From: Sedimentisphaerales bacterium
Lineage (GTDB): Bacteria > Planctomycetota > Phycisphaerae > Sedimentisphaerales > Anaerobacaceae
Reading direction: 5' to 3'
Assembly (NCBI GenBank): GCA_016930645.1
Contig: JAFGGH010000098.1
Location: 1 to 64,000, forward strand
DNA: 64,000 bases
Shown in pieces: positions 49,913 through 60,102 of the stretch (positions are counted from its first letter, which is position 1; each line of letters opens with the position of its first letter). Under the pieces are notes generated by a model. It saw only the letters and a list, made by a program, of their open reading frames with translations, had not been told where the DNA came from and searched no databases. Position numbers and translations under genes: made by a program.

Positions 49913-51790
49913 CTATTGTTCTTCTTTTATCAGGTCATAAGAAATATGATAAACCTCGCCGTCGAACTCGGTATTAATCTGGTAGCCGGAATTATAAAAG
50001 ACAGCGAGCATCGCTTTGTTTACAGGCAGAACCTTCGCATAAAAATTTCTAACGCCCTTTTGTTTCGCAATCTGGGTAAGATAATCCAGCAGCAGCGCAC
50101 CCATTCCCTTTTGCTGCCATTCGTCCTGCACTACAAATGCGACTTCGGCAGCGAGAGTTTTCGGGTCGAGGAAATACTGGGCAATAGCGACAATCTGCTC
50201 ACCTGATACTCTGGGTACGGTGCCGACAATTGCGAGATTTTGCTCGTAATCGATATTTGTAAGTTTCTGCAGGTCTTTGTGGGGGAATCTCATTGTTTGA
50301 GTCATATATCGGGTTCTGATGGATGCGGGGCTGAGCGAGTACATCATTTCCGACAAGGCCCGCTCATCGGTCGGCTTAACCGGTCTGAAAAAGATTTCCG
50401 TGCTGTCTTTGAGTGTTTCTGTCTTTTCCAGACCTTCGGGGTATCTGACTTCTTCGCTGTCAAGCTCAATCTGGTCTGCATAAATATAATTCAGTGATTT
50501 AGCTTTTTGAATAAGCTCTTTTCTGAATTTCGGGTGAGCGATATTTATCAGGTCCATCGCTCTTTGCCTGATGCTTTTGCCGTGAAGATAAGCGATACCG
50601 TATTCCGTAACCACATAATGCACATCACCGCGGGTAGTAACGACACCGGCACCTTCGGTAAGGTGCGGGACAATCCTGCTAATTGCTCCGCTTTTTGCGG
50701 TCGAGGGCATCGCGATGATGGGTTTACCACCCCTGCTGCGGGCGCAGCCTCTGATAAAATCAATCTGTCCGCCGATGCCGCTGTAAAACTGATAACCGAG
50801 GGAATCGGCACAGACCTGGCCGGTCAGATCAACCTCCAGACCGACGTTTATTCCGACCATTTTTTCGTGTCTGCTGATTAGATGCGGGTCGTTTACGTAT
50901 TCGGTCGGATAAAACTCGAAAAATGGATTGTTGTTTATATAATCATACAGTCTTTTGGAACCCATACAGAAACTGGCTACGACTTTGCCGTGATTGAGCT
51001 TCTTTTTCGCGCAGGTAATCGCGCCGCAATCGATAAGGTCGATAATCCAGTCGCTGAACATCTCGGTATGGACGCCGAGGTCTTTTTTGTCTTTAAGGAA
51101 TTCGGCTAATGCCTGCGGGATTTTACCGATTCCGCACTCGATGCAGCTTCCATCTTCGACGAGTCTTGCGATGTTTTCACCAATTCGCCTGAGAGTGTCG
51201 TCAGGGGCACTTATAGGTATTTCTATTATTTCTTCGTCACAAGGGACCAGTACGTCTATGTTATTGACATGGATGAAACTGTCACCGAATGTCCGCGGCA
51301 TATTGCTGTTTGCCTGAGCAATGACATATCTGGCATTTGTAACGGCGGATTTGACAACATCAACTGAAACACCAAGACTGCACAGGCCGTTGGCATCCGG
51401 TGGTGCTACGTTAATCAGCGCTACATCAATTGGAATTCTTCCGCTGTCGAATTCGGCAGGTATTTCCGAAAGAAATATCGGTGTATAATCGCCTATTCCG
51501 TTATTAAGCGCATCACGAATATTATCAGCTACGAAAAAACTGTTCATCTTAAAACGTTCACGGTATTTTTCGCCTGAATACGGAGCCGGACCTATAGTGA
51601 GCAGCTGGACTATATGGGCGTCATAAATATGGCCTGAAAATTCGACCATAGTATTAACAAGATGCTGCGGCTGGGCACAGCCGGTACCGATGAAGATACT
51701 GTTGCCCGGCTTGATGAGTTTCATAGCTTCGGCGGCGGTGCCGATTTTGTCCGTGTATTTTTCTTTCCAGTTGAAATTTTCTTTTTCCAT
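49913..51790 (-). CDS. Acetyl-CoA hydrolase/CoA-transferase fused to C-terminal GNAT acetyltransferase domain
   Basis: GTGCAQPQHLV, GIGGQIDFIRGCARSRGGKPIIAMPSTA, VTEYGIAYLHGKSIRQRAMDLI; C-terminal VQDEWQQKGMGALLLDYLTQIAKQKGVRNFYAKVLPVNKAMLAVFYNSGY. Confidence 0.93.
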   Translation of the reverse strand: MEKENFNWKEKYTDKIGTAAEAMKLIKPGNSIFIGTGCAQPQHLVNTMVEFSGHIYDAHIVQLLTIGPAPYSGEKYRERFKMNSFFVADNIRDALNNGIGDYTPIFLSEIPAEFDSGRIPIDVALINVAPPDANGLCSLGVSVDVVKSAVTNARYVIAQANSNMPRTFGDSFIHVNNIDVLVPCDEEIIEIPISAPDDTLRRIGENIARLVEDGSCIECGIGKIPQALAEFLKDKKDLGVHTEMFSDWIIDLIDCGAITCAKKKLNHGKVVASFCMGSKRLYDYINNNPFFEFYPTEYVNDPHLISRHEKMVGINVGLEVDLTGQVCADSLGYQFYSGIGGQIDFIRGCARSRGGKPIIAMPSTAKSGAISRIVPHLTEGAGVVTTRGDVHYVVTEYGIAYLHGKSIRQRAMDLINIAHPKFRKELIQKAKSLNYIYADQIELDSEEVRYPEGLEKTETLKDSTEIFFRPVKPTDERALSEMMYSLSPASIRTRYMTQTMRFPHKDLQKLTNIDYEQNLAIVGTVPRVSGEQIVAIAQYFLDPKTLAAEVAFVVQDEWQQKGMGALLLDYLTQIAKQKGVRNFYAKVLPVNKAMLAVFYNSGYQINTEFDGEVYHISYDLIKEEQ

Positions 51791-51796
51791 AATGTA

Positions 51797-53899
51797 TTAC
51801 ACTTTCTCAACACTTATCCTTGCATCCACAGCGACCGGCGTCGTGCCTTCAGGCCCGACCACATACGGGTTTATGTCCATTTCCTGAATCTGCGGGAATT
51901 CCGTTACCAGTTGTGAAAGTCTTTGCAGTCCTTCAGCGATGGCGTCTATATCGACTCCCTGCTGGCCACGGACGCCTTCGAGCATTTTGTATGTTCTGGT
52001 GTTTATGAGCATCTGTTTTGCTTCTTCAGAGGTCAGAGGCGCCAGATAAAACGAGACGTCCTTGAGCACCTCGACCATAGTTCCTCCAAGCCCGAACATC
52101 ATCAAAGGCCCAAACCTCGGGTCCCTGTTCATTCCGAGAATTACCTCTTTGCCTGAGATGCACATCTGCTGTACAAGGACCCCGAGTATATCGGCATCAG
52201 GAGCTTTTTGTGGTATTCGGTACATCATCAGGTCGAAGGCGTCGGCGACCTCGGTCGCGTTTTTTAGGCCGATTTTTACTCCGCCCATATCAGATTTATG
52301 GAGAATATTCGGTGACCAGATTTTGAGCACTACCGGAAATCCGAGCTGCTCGGCAATTCCAACAGCCTGCTGGGCGGTTGTGGCAATCGAGCCTTTTGGG
52401 GTGACGAAACCGTAGGCTTCGAGGATTTCCTTCGAGTCCATCTCGCTGATTTCTCGTTGTCCCTGACGAAGGTATCTTTCTATAGTCGTCTCAACCTTTC
52501 GGCGGTTTACGGGGAACAGTTTTACAACGCGTTTCGGTTTTGATTTCCATCGGACATAGTCGGACATTACCTTAATCGTTTTGATGGCGTTTTCCGGCGA
52601 ATCGTAAACCGGTATTCTATTTTCTCTAAGGGTCTGACGGGCTTGTGCGACTTTGCTTGCGCCTAAAAAACAGGTAAGAACAGGTTTTGCGGGTTTTTGT
52701 TTTGTAACATCGCTAACGGCCTGTGCTGTCTTTGTGCATTCGGTCATAGCCTGCGGAGTCAAAAGAATAAGTACGGTATCAACATTGGGGTCATCGAGCA
52801 CAACTTCGAGGGCAGACTTGTAACGGTCGGCAAGGGCATCTCCGAGGACGTCTATGGGATTATTGCAGTTAGCAGCGGCTGGCAGATTTTCAGAGAGCGT
52901 TTTGATGGTTGCCTCTGTGAGCTTAGCAAATTTTAAGCCCTGTCTTTCGATGGCATCTGCGGCCATGATACCTGGTCCGCCGGCATTTGTGATTACGGCG
53001 ACCGAAGGACCTGCGGGCAGAGGCTGATATGCAAAGGCCTGGGCGTAACCGAACTGCTGCTTTATGGAATCGCATCGAATGATGCCGGCCCTGTCGAAGA
53101 CGGCTTCGTAAGCGGTTTCACCGCCTGCGAGTGAGCCGGTGTGCGAAGAAGCGGCTTTTGCCCCTGCTTCTGTACCCCCGGACTTAATCAGCAAAATTGG
53201 TTTGTCATTTGAGATTCTCTCAGCTTCTCTTACGAACAAGTTGCCGTTCGAGATGTTTTCGAGATAGCCGGCTACTACTTTTGTGTCGGGGTCGTCACCG
53301 AGAGAGTTTATGATGTCCAGCTCGTTGATGTCGGCCTTGTTGCCGATGCTGACAAGCTTGCTGAAACCAATCCCGTCTGCATTTGCCATATCGAGTATTG
53401 CCGCCATCAACGCACCGGATTGTGAAATGTAACCTGTCTTGCCGTCAAGAGGCAGGTCGCCGCCGAAACTGGCGTTTAATTTATTAGCCGGCACTATCAA
53501 TCCGAGACAATTTGGGCCGATTACTCTTATGCCGCCCTGCCGAGCTGTTTGTGTAACCTGCTGTTCAAGCTTTTTGCCTTGTTCACCAACTTCCTTAAAA
53601 CCTGCGGTTATTATGATTACATTCTTTACCTTGATTTTTGCGCATTGTTTCATTACATCGTTGACGACCTTGGCAGGCACGACAATTATTACCAGGTCGG
53701 GTATTTCGTTGAGCGAAGGCAGGTCGGGGTGGCATTTCAGCCCCAGAATCTGGTCTGCTTTGTTATTTACAGGAAAGATTTTTCCGGGGAAGCCGGCTTT
53801 GAGCATACTTGTTAAAATTTCATACCCTACTTTCCCCTGCTTTGCAGATGCCCCTACTATCGCAACCGATTTCGGATTGAAGAATCCTTCCAGCCCCAC
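51797..53899 (-). CDS. ADP-forming acetate-CoA ligase family protein (alpha-beta fused)
   Basis: NPKSVAIVGASAKQGKVGYEIL, SQSGALMAAILD, SSHTGSLAGGETAY, GFPVVLKIWSPNILHKSDMGGVKIGL. Confidence 0.95.
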   Translation of the reverse strand: MGLEGFFNPKSVAIVGASAKQGKVGYEILTSMLKAGFPGKIFPVNNKADQILGLKCHPDLPSLNEIPDLVIIVVPAKVVNDVMKQCAKIKVKNVIIITAGFKEVGEQGKKLEQQVTQTARQGGIRVIGPNCLGLIVPANKLNASFGGDLPLDGKTGYISQSGALMAAILDMANADGIGFSKLVSIGNKADINELDIINSLGDDPDTKVVAGYLENISNGNLFVREAERISNDKPILLIKSGGTEAGAKAASSHTGSLAGGETAYEAVFDRAGIIRCDSIKQQFGYAQAFAYQPLPAGPSVAVITNAGGPGIMAADAIERQGLKFAKLTEATIKTLSENLPAAANCNNPIDVLGDALADRYKSALEVVLDDPNVDTVLILLTPQAMTECTKTAQAVSDVTKQKPAKPVLTCFLGASKVAQARQTLRENRIPVYDSPENAIKTIKVMSDYVRWKSKPKRVVKLFPVNRRKVETTIERYLRQGQREISEMDSKEILEAYGFVTPKGSIATTAQQAVGIAEQLGFPVVLKIWSPNILHKSDMGGVKIGLKNATEVADAFDLMMYRIPQKAPDADILGVLVQQMCISGKEVILGMNRDPRFGPLMMFGLGGTMVEVLKDVSFYLAPLTSEEAKQMLINTRTYKMLEGVRGQQGVDIDAIAEGLQRLSQLVTEFPQIQEMDINPYVVGPEGTTPVAVDARISVEKV

Positions 53900-53997
53900 G
53901 GGATTTATCCTTTCTAAAGAATATTTATTATACCACCGTAAAAAGAACTTCCTAAAAACACTTTATTGTATTAAAGCCCTGGATTAATTGCAAAGGT

Positions 53998-54019
53998 TTT
54001 ACTATCAGCTTATAGTAAA
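53998..54019. terminator. Short hairpin TTTACTAT-CAGCTT-ATAGTAAA, likely terminator of the - strand CDF gene
   Basis: 8-bp perfect stem immediately 3' of the 54025..54921 gene. Confidence 0.5.
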
Positions 54020-54024
54020 ACGCG

Positions 54025-54921
54025 TCATTTTCTCAGTTCAGGGATGTCAGGTTCGATGTGGACGGTGATATTTACCGGCCTGTTTAACTGCTGATGCAGC
54101 GCATTTTCCAGGTTCTCGGCAATTTCGTGGGCTTGTACTACATTAAGCTGGCGGTCAACAAGTATGTGCAAATCGAGGAAAATCTCCCTTGCTATGGTTC
54201 TGGTTCTCAGTTTGTGCCACTGTTTGATTTGCGGATTCGAATTTATTATACTTTTTATATGCTGAGCGGTTTGTTCATCGACAGCCCTTTCGGCAAGCTC
54301 GCCGAAACACTGGCTGATTATCTGGATTGCCACAAGAATTATTATCAATCCGACAGCAATTCCGGCAAGGTGGTCGCCGTAATGATAACCGAGTTTTAAT
54401 GTGATAAAACCGATTAACACGGCGATGGAACTCAAAGCGTCGCTCCTGTGGTGCCAGGCATTGGCGTAAAGGGCGGCACTGTGATATTTTACCGCCGCCA
54501 GTTTTGTAATCCAGTAAAGCAGCTCCTTCAAGACGAGCGAGATTATCGCAGCTATTAAAATCGAATAATGAGGCTTAAAAACATCATTTTTGGCAATACC
54601 TGCTGCGGCATAGTAAACTATCGATGCGCCCACGAGCAGAAGAACCAATGCAATGAACAACGCGGAAAACGTTTCGGCTCTGCCGTGTCCGTATGGATGG
54701 GAATGGTCCGGCTCTTTCGCAGCAAGACGAACTCCGATTATAACGCCGAAGTCAGTAGTCACATCTGAAAGTGAATGGACACCGTCTGCAATAAGTGAAA
54801 TTGAACCCGTTAAAAGACCAATGCTTATTTTAAGAAAAAAAAGCACGATGTTTACAACAACCGCAAGATAAGTAACTGACTTTATCTGTGAACGTGCCTG
54901 TATTTGTTTATTATCAAACAT
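54025..54921 (-). CDS. Cation diffusion facilitator family transporter
   Basis: LIADGVHSLSDVTTDFGVIIG, HPYGHGRAETFSAL, AWHHRSDALSSIAVLIG. Confidence 0.95.
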   Translation of the reverse strand: MFDNKQIQARSQIKSVTYLAVVVNIVLFFLKISIGLLTGSISLIADGVHSLSDVTTDFGVIIGVRLAAKEPDHSHPYGHGRAETFSALFIALVLLLVGASIVYYAAAGIAKNDVFKPHYSILIAAIISLVLKELLYWITKLAAVKYHSAALYANAWHHRSDALSSIAVLIGFITLKLGYHYGDHLAGIAVGLIIILVAIQIISQCFGELAERAVDEQTAQHIKSIINSNPQIKQWHKLRTRTIAREIFLDLHILVDRQLNVVQAHEIAENLENALHQQLNRPVNITVHIEPDIPELRK

Positions 54922-54932
54922 CAGGAATTGAC

Positions 54933-56306
54933 CTAAGTAACTTCACAGCGAATTTTTTCAACTTCCCCAACATATTTTTCTGCTGTGGTTTCATCAAGAG
55001 CTTCTGTCATTATCCGCATAATCGGCTCGGTATTGCTTGTACGAAGCAAGAGCCAGCCGTCATCAAAGTCAAAGCGTATGCCATCGGTCATATCAATTTT
55101 GGCTTCGACGAATTTCTGTTTCGCGGCATCGATAACTCTCTTCGCGAGGTCGCCGTCGGCTTTGAACTTTTCCTTTTTCATTGCATAGGAAGGAATTTCA
55201 TCGACAAGCTGACTGATTTTTTTGCCGGTTTCAGCCATTAACTGCAGAGTCAAAGCTATAGCCACCAGGCTGTCTCGAACAGGCCCGACGCGCATGTCGA
55301 TTACTCCGCCGTTGCCCTCCCCGCCGATTATACAGTTATTCTTTATCATCGCGTCTGCAACGTTTGCTTCGCCTACCGCGGTGCGAATAACCTTAGAGCC
55401 GAATTGGCCAGCGATGTCATCTATCATACGGGAAGTGGCGAGATTGGTCGCAACACTGCCGTTTTTTTTACTGAGAATATACTTCGTCGCCAAAGCTAAG
55501 GTGTATTCCTCGCCGATGTATCGGCCCTTTTCATCGACGATTGCAAGCCTGTCGGCGTCCGGGTCCTGCGCAAAGCCGATATCGACGTTTTTGGCTTTGA
55601 CAATTTCACACAGCGCCGTCAGATTTTCCGCTGTTGGTTCCGGTGTGTGTTCAAAGATTCCGCTCGGTTCATCGTTTATGGCAATCGTCTGACAGCCCAA
55701 TTCAGCCAGAAATTTTTTTGTTATTGGAGCACCTGCACCGTTTACGCTGTCAAGGACAACCTTAAAGCCTTTTGATGTGATTAAATATTTGTCAACAATT
55801 TGCAGGACTTTGTTGATATGTATTTGATAGCTCTGCATATTCAAGGTAACATCAGCACAGTCCTTCGATGCGGCAAGAGCGAAATCTTTATTAAGATAAA
55901 TTTGCTTTATCTGCGCGGCCTTATCAGCAGGAGGTGCCATACCATTATCAAGCAGGAGCTTGATTCCGTTATATTCAATCGGATTGTGCGAAGCAGTTAT
56001 CATAACTCCGCCGCAACAGTCAAGATGCTTAACCATAACACCTGTTGTAGGGGTGGTTACCAGGCCTAAATCGACAACCTTTATTCCTGCCGAGCAAAGT
56101 CCGGCAGTAACGGCTGAAGCGAGCATCGGACCGCTGCTGCGAGAATCTCTGCCGACGCAAACCGTCAGGGTTTCTTTTCTGTCTGCAAAGTTTCTCTTTA
56201 GAAAAGTCCCAAAGGCGCAACCGTATTCGGCTGCAATCGAAGCATTCAGGTTTCGGCCTATAATGCCCCTGACACCGCTTATGCTGATAATCAGTTCCTG
56301 TGCCAT
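54933..56306 (-). CDS. glmM: Phosphoglucosamine/phosphomanno-mutase
   Basis: GGVMITASHNPIEYNGIKLL, QDPDADRLAIVDEKG, GGEGNGGVI. Confidence 0.9.
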   Translation of the reverse strand: MAQELIISISGVRGIIGRNLNASIAAEYGCAFGTFLKRNFADRKETLTVCVGRDSRSSGPMLASAVTAGLCSAGIKVVDLGLVTTPTTGVMVKHLDCCGGVMITASHNPIEYNGIKLLLDNGMAPPADKAAQIKQIYLNKDFALAASKDCADVTLNMQSYQIHINKVLQIVDKYLITSKGFKVVLDSVNGAGAPITKKFLAELGCQTIAINDEPSGIFEHTPEPTAENLTALCEIVKAKNVDIGFAQDPDADRLAIVDEKGRYIGEEYTLALATKYILSKKNGSVATNLATSRMIDDIAGQFGSKVIRTAVGEANVADAMIKNNCIIGGEGNGGVIDMRVGPVRDSLVAIALTLQLMAETGKKISQLVDEIPSYAMKKEKFKADGDLAKRVIDAAKQKFVEAKIDMTDGIRFDFDDGWLLLRTSNTEPIMRIMTEALDETTAEKYVGEVEKIRCEVT

Positions 56307-56314
56307 AAAATAAG

Positions 56315-56405
56315 CTTGTTAATTTGTTAATTTGTTAATTGGTTAATTTGGTATTCGTCTTTTTCTACGGTAATTAACCAATTAACCAACTGCCAATTAA
56401 CCAAT
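56315..56405. repeat. TTAATTGG-type inverted repeat array
   Basis: TTGTTAATTTGTTAATTTGTTAATTGGTTAATTTGG ... AATTAACCAATTAACCAACTGCCAATTAACCAAT. Confidence 0.8.
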
Positions 56406-57994
56406 CAGTCGAGTTTACAAACATATATCTCATTAACGAAATCAAGTTCACTAAGCTCCTTGACGGTTTCCGGATAGGGTTCCTTATCAAGACTTACTGC
56501 CATAACAGCTTTTTGCTCTTTGAATTTCTGGCCTACACCCATCGTGCAGATGTTAATTTTGTGTTTGCCGCATATTGTGCCGACTGAGCCGATTACACCG
56601 GGCTTGTCGTCATTGAAAATAATCAATACAGACCCCGAAGGTGTCATCTCGATATTGAAACCGTCTATTTCAATAATACGAAGCAGCTTTTCGCCAAAAA
56701 CCGAACCGGTAACAGTACGGGTAACCTTATCGGTAACTACCCGTGCGGTAAAGCTGCTTGATACGTCTTTGACTTCGGGGTTTTTTGTCTGGTCAATACT
56801 TATTCCGCGCTCTTTGGCAAGAACGGGTGTATTAACCATATTCAGAGGAATATCAAAATGTTTCTGTAACAGCCCCACTATAAAATTGATAGTTACAGCT
56901 TCGACAGCAGCTTCCGCTATCTGACCTCGATACTGTACTTCAACCTGTTTAATTTTACCCGCCGCGATTGTGCTTATTACACTACCGATTCTTTTTGCAA
57001 GCTCGGCGTACTGATTTACTATAGGCGGCATAGCGCTACTGGCTGAAGGTGCGTTAATAGCGTTTTTAATCTGCCCTCCTTTAATAGCGTCGATAAGAAT
57101 CTGGGCGGCCTCTACCGCTACTTCTACCTGGGCTTCTTCGGTACTTGCCCCTAAATGTGGAGTTACAACACAATTTTCCAGCTTGCTGAATCTTGTATTT
57201 TCCGGCGGTTCTTTCGGATAAACATCCAGTGCGGCGCCTGCGATTTTTTTCTGCTCAAGGGCATCGTAAAGAGCGTCCTCGTTTATGATTCCGCCTCTTG
57301 CGCAGTTTACCAGTCTGACGGTCGGCTTCATCATATCAATCTGCTCGGCGCCAATCATATTGAGCGTTTGCTCATTTCGCGGGACGTGTACCGTTATATA
57401 ATCAGAGTCTTTGTAGATTCTTTCCAAATCTTCTACAACTTCAATTCCAAGTTTTTCGGCATCGGCAGGAGCTGCCAGCGGGTCATAGCCAAGTATTTTC
57501 ATATTAAAGCCTTTAGCCATTACAGCAACCGCTATCCCGATACGTCCCAGACCGATGACACCGATAATCTTATTATTCAATTGGTTACCCATATATTTTT
57601 TTCTGTCCCAGGCGCCGCCTTTCAGGCTGACACAGGCAGGGACTACGTTTCTGCTCATAGCAAGTATTAAGGCCATCGTATGCTCGGCGGCGCTGAGGGT
57701 ATTGCCGCCGGGAGTGTTCATCACAAGAACACCTTTTCTCGTGGCTTCTGGTATATCGATATTGTCAACTCCGACACCTGCACGGGCCACACCCTTAAGC
57801 CTGCCTGGATTGGCAAGGACTTTGGCGGTAACCTTTGTCCCGCTTCGAATTATAAGCCCGTCGTACTGACCTATAATCTCAGAAAGCTCGTCTTCACTGA
57901 TGCCTGTTTTTACAACCGCTTCGGCACCTTCGGTATTGTTGATTAAATCAATACCTTCCTGTGCCAGCTTATCCGTGATAAGAATTTTAATCAT
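56405..57994 (-). CDS. serA: D-3-phosphoglycerate dehydrogenase
   Basis: GVARAGVGVDNIDIPEATRKGVLVMNTPGGNTLSAAEHTMALIL, GVIGLGRIG, ACT-like C-terminus; start at MIKILITDKLAQEG. Confidence 0.95.
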   Translation of the reverse strand: MIKILITDKLAQEGIDLINNTEGAEAVVKTGISEDELSEIIGQYDGLIIRSGTKVTAKVLANPGRLKGVARAGVGVDNIDIPEATRKGVLVMNTPGGNTLSAAEHTMALILAMSRNVVPACVSLKGGAWDRKKYMGNQLNNKIIGVIGLGRIGIAVAVMAKGFNMKILGYDPLAAPADAEKLGIEVVEDLERIYKDSDYITVHVPRNEQTLNMIGAEQIDMMKPTVRLVNCARGGIINEDALYDALEQKKIAGAALDVYPKEPPENTRFSKLENCVVTPHLGASTEEAQVEVAVEAAQILIDAIKGGQIKNAINAPSASSAMPPIVNQYAELAKRIGSVISTIAAGKIKQVEVQYRGQIAEAAVEAVTINFIVGLLQKHFDIPLNMVNTPVLAKERGISIDQTKNPEVKDVSSSFTARVVTDKVTRTVTGSVFGEKLLRIIEIDGFNIEMTPSGSVLIIFNDDKPGVIGSVGTICGKHKINICTMGVGQKFKEQKAVMAVSLDKEPYPETVKELSELDFVNEIYVCKLD

Positions 57995-58008
57995 GTATGT
58001 CCTCCAAT

Positions 58009-58707
58009 CTAAAACATATCTTCCCACTGCTCGAGCTGGCTCATACTCCTGTCATCGAAATTTTTGAACTTTGCCACAGGGCAATTATACAAGTATCTTA
58101 CTGTACAATGAGCAAACGCACCTGCAAGTCTTGTTGTAACATCGCTGTAGCCGCCCTGCTCTATATCGAAGCCGACATCGATTAATTTTCCCTGTTCAGT
58201 GACAGGCCAGACTTTTTGCTCGTTTTTAATATCGAACAAAGCGGCTCTGCCTGAAAGACGGGCCTGGTGATAACTTGTTTCCGTTATCTTAGTACTGTCG
58301 AAATTATAAATCTCTATGTATAAGACCAAATCCGCCCCGGCCTTTTTGCCTGTATCAAAGGCAATCTTCTCCGATGATTTATCCAGACCCTCGAGGTAAT
58401 CCATTTCATTTTTAAAATTGATAATCAGCTTTTTGTCGAGCTTGAGTTTCTCGACAAGACTCTGATTTATTGCACAGGTAATCTTATCCTTTAAATCGAA
58501 AGGTATATTAGACCATGCCGCCGCTTCGGCAACGACCAGGATTTTCTCTTTCTCTTTCTTCTTTTCTTTCGATGCTAAATTGTATTCAGCGGGAATTTTC
58601 CTTTCGTCGCGAGTTGGAGAGCCCATTGTGCCAATGAATCCGCAGCCGGAGTTATAAATCAAAATCAACGCGGTTATAAAGAATACAAATTTCTTCATTT
58701 TTACCAC
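58009..58707 (-). CDS. Hypothetical lipoprotein
   Basis: Lipobox IYNSGC; coherent ORF upstream of serA. Confidence 0.7.
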   Translation of the reverse strand: MVKMKKFVFFITALILIYNSGCGFIGTMGSPTRDERKIPAEYNLASKEKKKEKEKILVVAEAAAWSNIPFDLKDKITCAINQSLVEKLKLDKKLIINFKNEMDYLEGLDKSSEKIAFDTGKKAGADLVLYIEIYNFDSTKITETSYHQARLSGRAALFDIKNEQKVWPVTEQGKLIDVGFDIEQGGYSDVTTRLAGAFAHCTVRYLYNCPVAKFKNFDDRSMSQLEQWEDMF

Positions 58708-58736
58708 CGAAATAAAAACCGGAATTTACTTTAAAA

Positions 58737-59195
58737 CTACGATAAAGCTCTGGCTATTGTAACCGCCCAGCCGCCCAGGATAACTATTATTACCCCAATA
58801 AGCATATGCCTTGGCTTAAGATTATGAACCAGGCTTTTTAGAAACGAAAAATATACACCAAAAACAGCGGTAATGAAAGATAAAAATATTGCAAGTATTA
58901 ATAATACGCACAGCAGAGCTGCCGCAGGCTGGATATAGAAGGCTTTTAAGATATCGCCCCTGAAAAAGGCAAGCGCCGCTGTCGTATATCCACAGGTTGG
59001 GCAAGGCAGCCCTGTACGCATCTTAAAACCGCACGGAGCCAGCAGCACGCCTATATTAATGATGTCTTTTGCCGCCAGCCAGAGAACTATACATATCAAG
59101 GCGAAGACAATACAAATCCAGCCTGCAATCAGCCGGCCGGTTCGATTGGCTTTTATGAACAATTTACTTCGAGTTACATCTTGGTTATCCGGCAT
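58737..59195 (-). CDS. DUF2752-like membrane protein
   Basis: LLAPCGFKMRTGLPCPTCGYTTAALAFFRGDILKAFYIQPAAALL. Confidence 0.85.
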   Translation of the reverse strand: MPDNQDVTRSKLFIKANRTGRLIAGWICIVFALICIVLWLAAKDIINIGVLLAPCGFKMRTGLPCPTCGYTTAALAFFRGDILKAFYIQPAAALLCVLLILAIFLSFITAVFGVYFSFLKSLVHNLKPRHMLIGVIIVILGGWAVTIARALS

Positions 59196-59256
59196 AATTC
59201 GGTTAAAATAAAGGGTATTGGTACTAATGTCAAGAACAGCAAAGAAAGGCGTAATT

Positions 59257-60072
59257 ATGAGTTTGGAGCATAAGGAGTTAAGCGGACTATTGGAAACAGC
59301 GCTTGTTGCGGCCCGGCTTGCCGGTCAGCACGCGATGGAGCATATGGATTATGTCAAAGCCACAATAAAGAGCGACAATGAAATGGTTTCCCAGGCCGAT
59401 GCACAGTGTCAGAAAATTATTATCGACAGGATTAAGGAAACTTACCCCGACCACGGCTTTATAGGTGAGGAAGGCCCGGATGGAAATCTGTTTAAACAGC
59501 CGCCGAGAGGCGATGAAAAAATCTGGTGGGTAATTGATCCGATTGACGGCACGAATAATTATATCCGCCAGGTGCCGCTCTTTTGTGTATGTGTAGCCGC
59601 GGTTTACGAAAACAAGCCGGTTGTGGGGGTAACATTCGAACCGGCTACCGAAAGGATGTACACTGCGTTCGAGGGCGGCGACGCCCAGTTAAACGGCAGG
59701 AAAATCACGGCAAGTGCCGAGGGGATAAATAATTTCGAGCATATCGGATTAGACAGCCACAACAAGGATTCCGTACCGCACTGGCTCAATGACTTAATGA
59801 TACGGACGCGTTTTCGCAATCTCGGCAGTGCGGGTCTGCATTTCGCTTATGTGGCGAATGGAGGATTTATCGCGACTATTATCAGGAACGTTAAAATATG
59901 GGATGTAGCCTCAGGGGCCATAATCGCAGAATCCGCCGGGGCGGTAGTTACGGATTTTCAGTCGAATCCGTTTTTCCCGTTAGATATTGCCGCATATAAC
60001 GGCGAAAAGCTTAATATTGTCTGCGCCAATAAAAAAGTCCACAGCGAAATAATCAGGCTGATAAACTCATAA
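59257..60072 (+). CDS. Inositol monophosphatase family protein
   Basis: GFIGEEGPDG, WWVIDPIDGTNNYIRQVPLFCVCVA, VKIWDVASGAIIAESAGAVVTDF; start set at MSLEHKEL. Confidence 0.93.
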   Translation: MSLEHKELSGLLETALVAARLAGQHAMEHMDYVKATIKSDNEMVSQADAQCQKIIIDRIKETYPDHGFIGEEGPDGNLFKQPPRGDEKIWWVIDPIDGTNNYIRQVPLFCVCVAAVYENKPVVGVTFEPATERMYTAFEGGDAQLNGRKITASAEGINNFEHIGLDSHNKDSVPHWLNDLMIRTRFRNLGSAGLHFAYVANGGFIATIIRNVKIWDVASGAIIAESAGAVVTDFQSNPFFPLDIAAYNGEKLNIVCANKKVHSEIIRLINS

Positions 60073-60102
60073 ACAATTAAAGATTCCCAATTTGGCAGCC
60101 AA

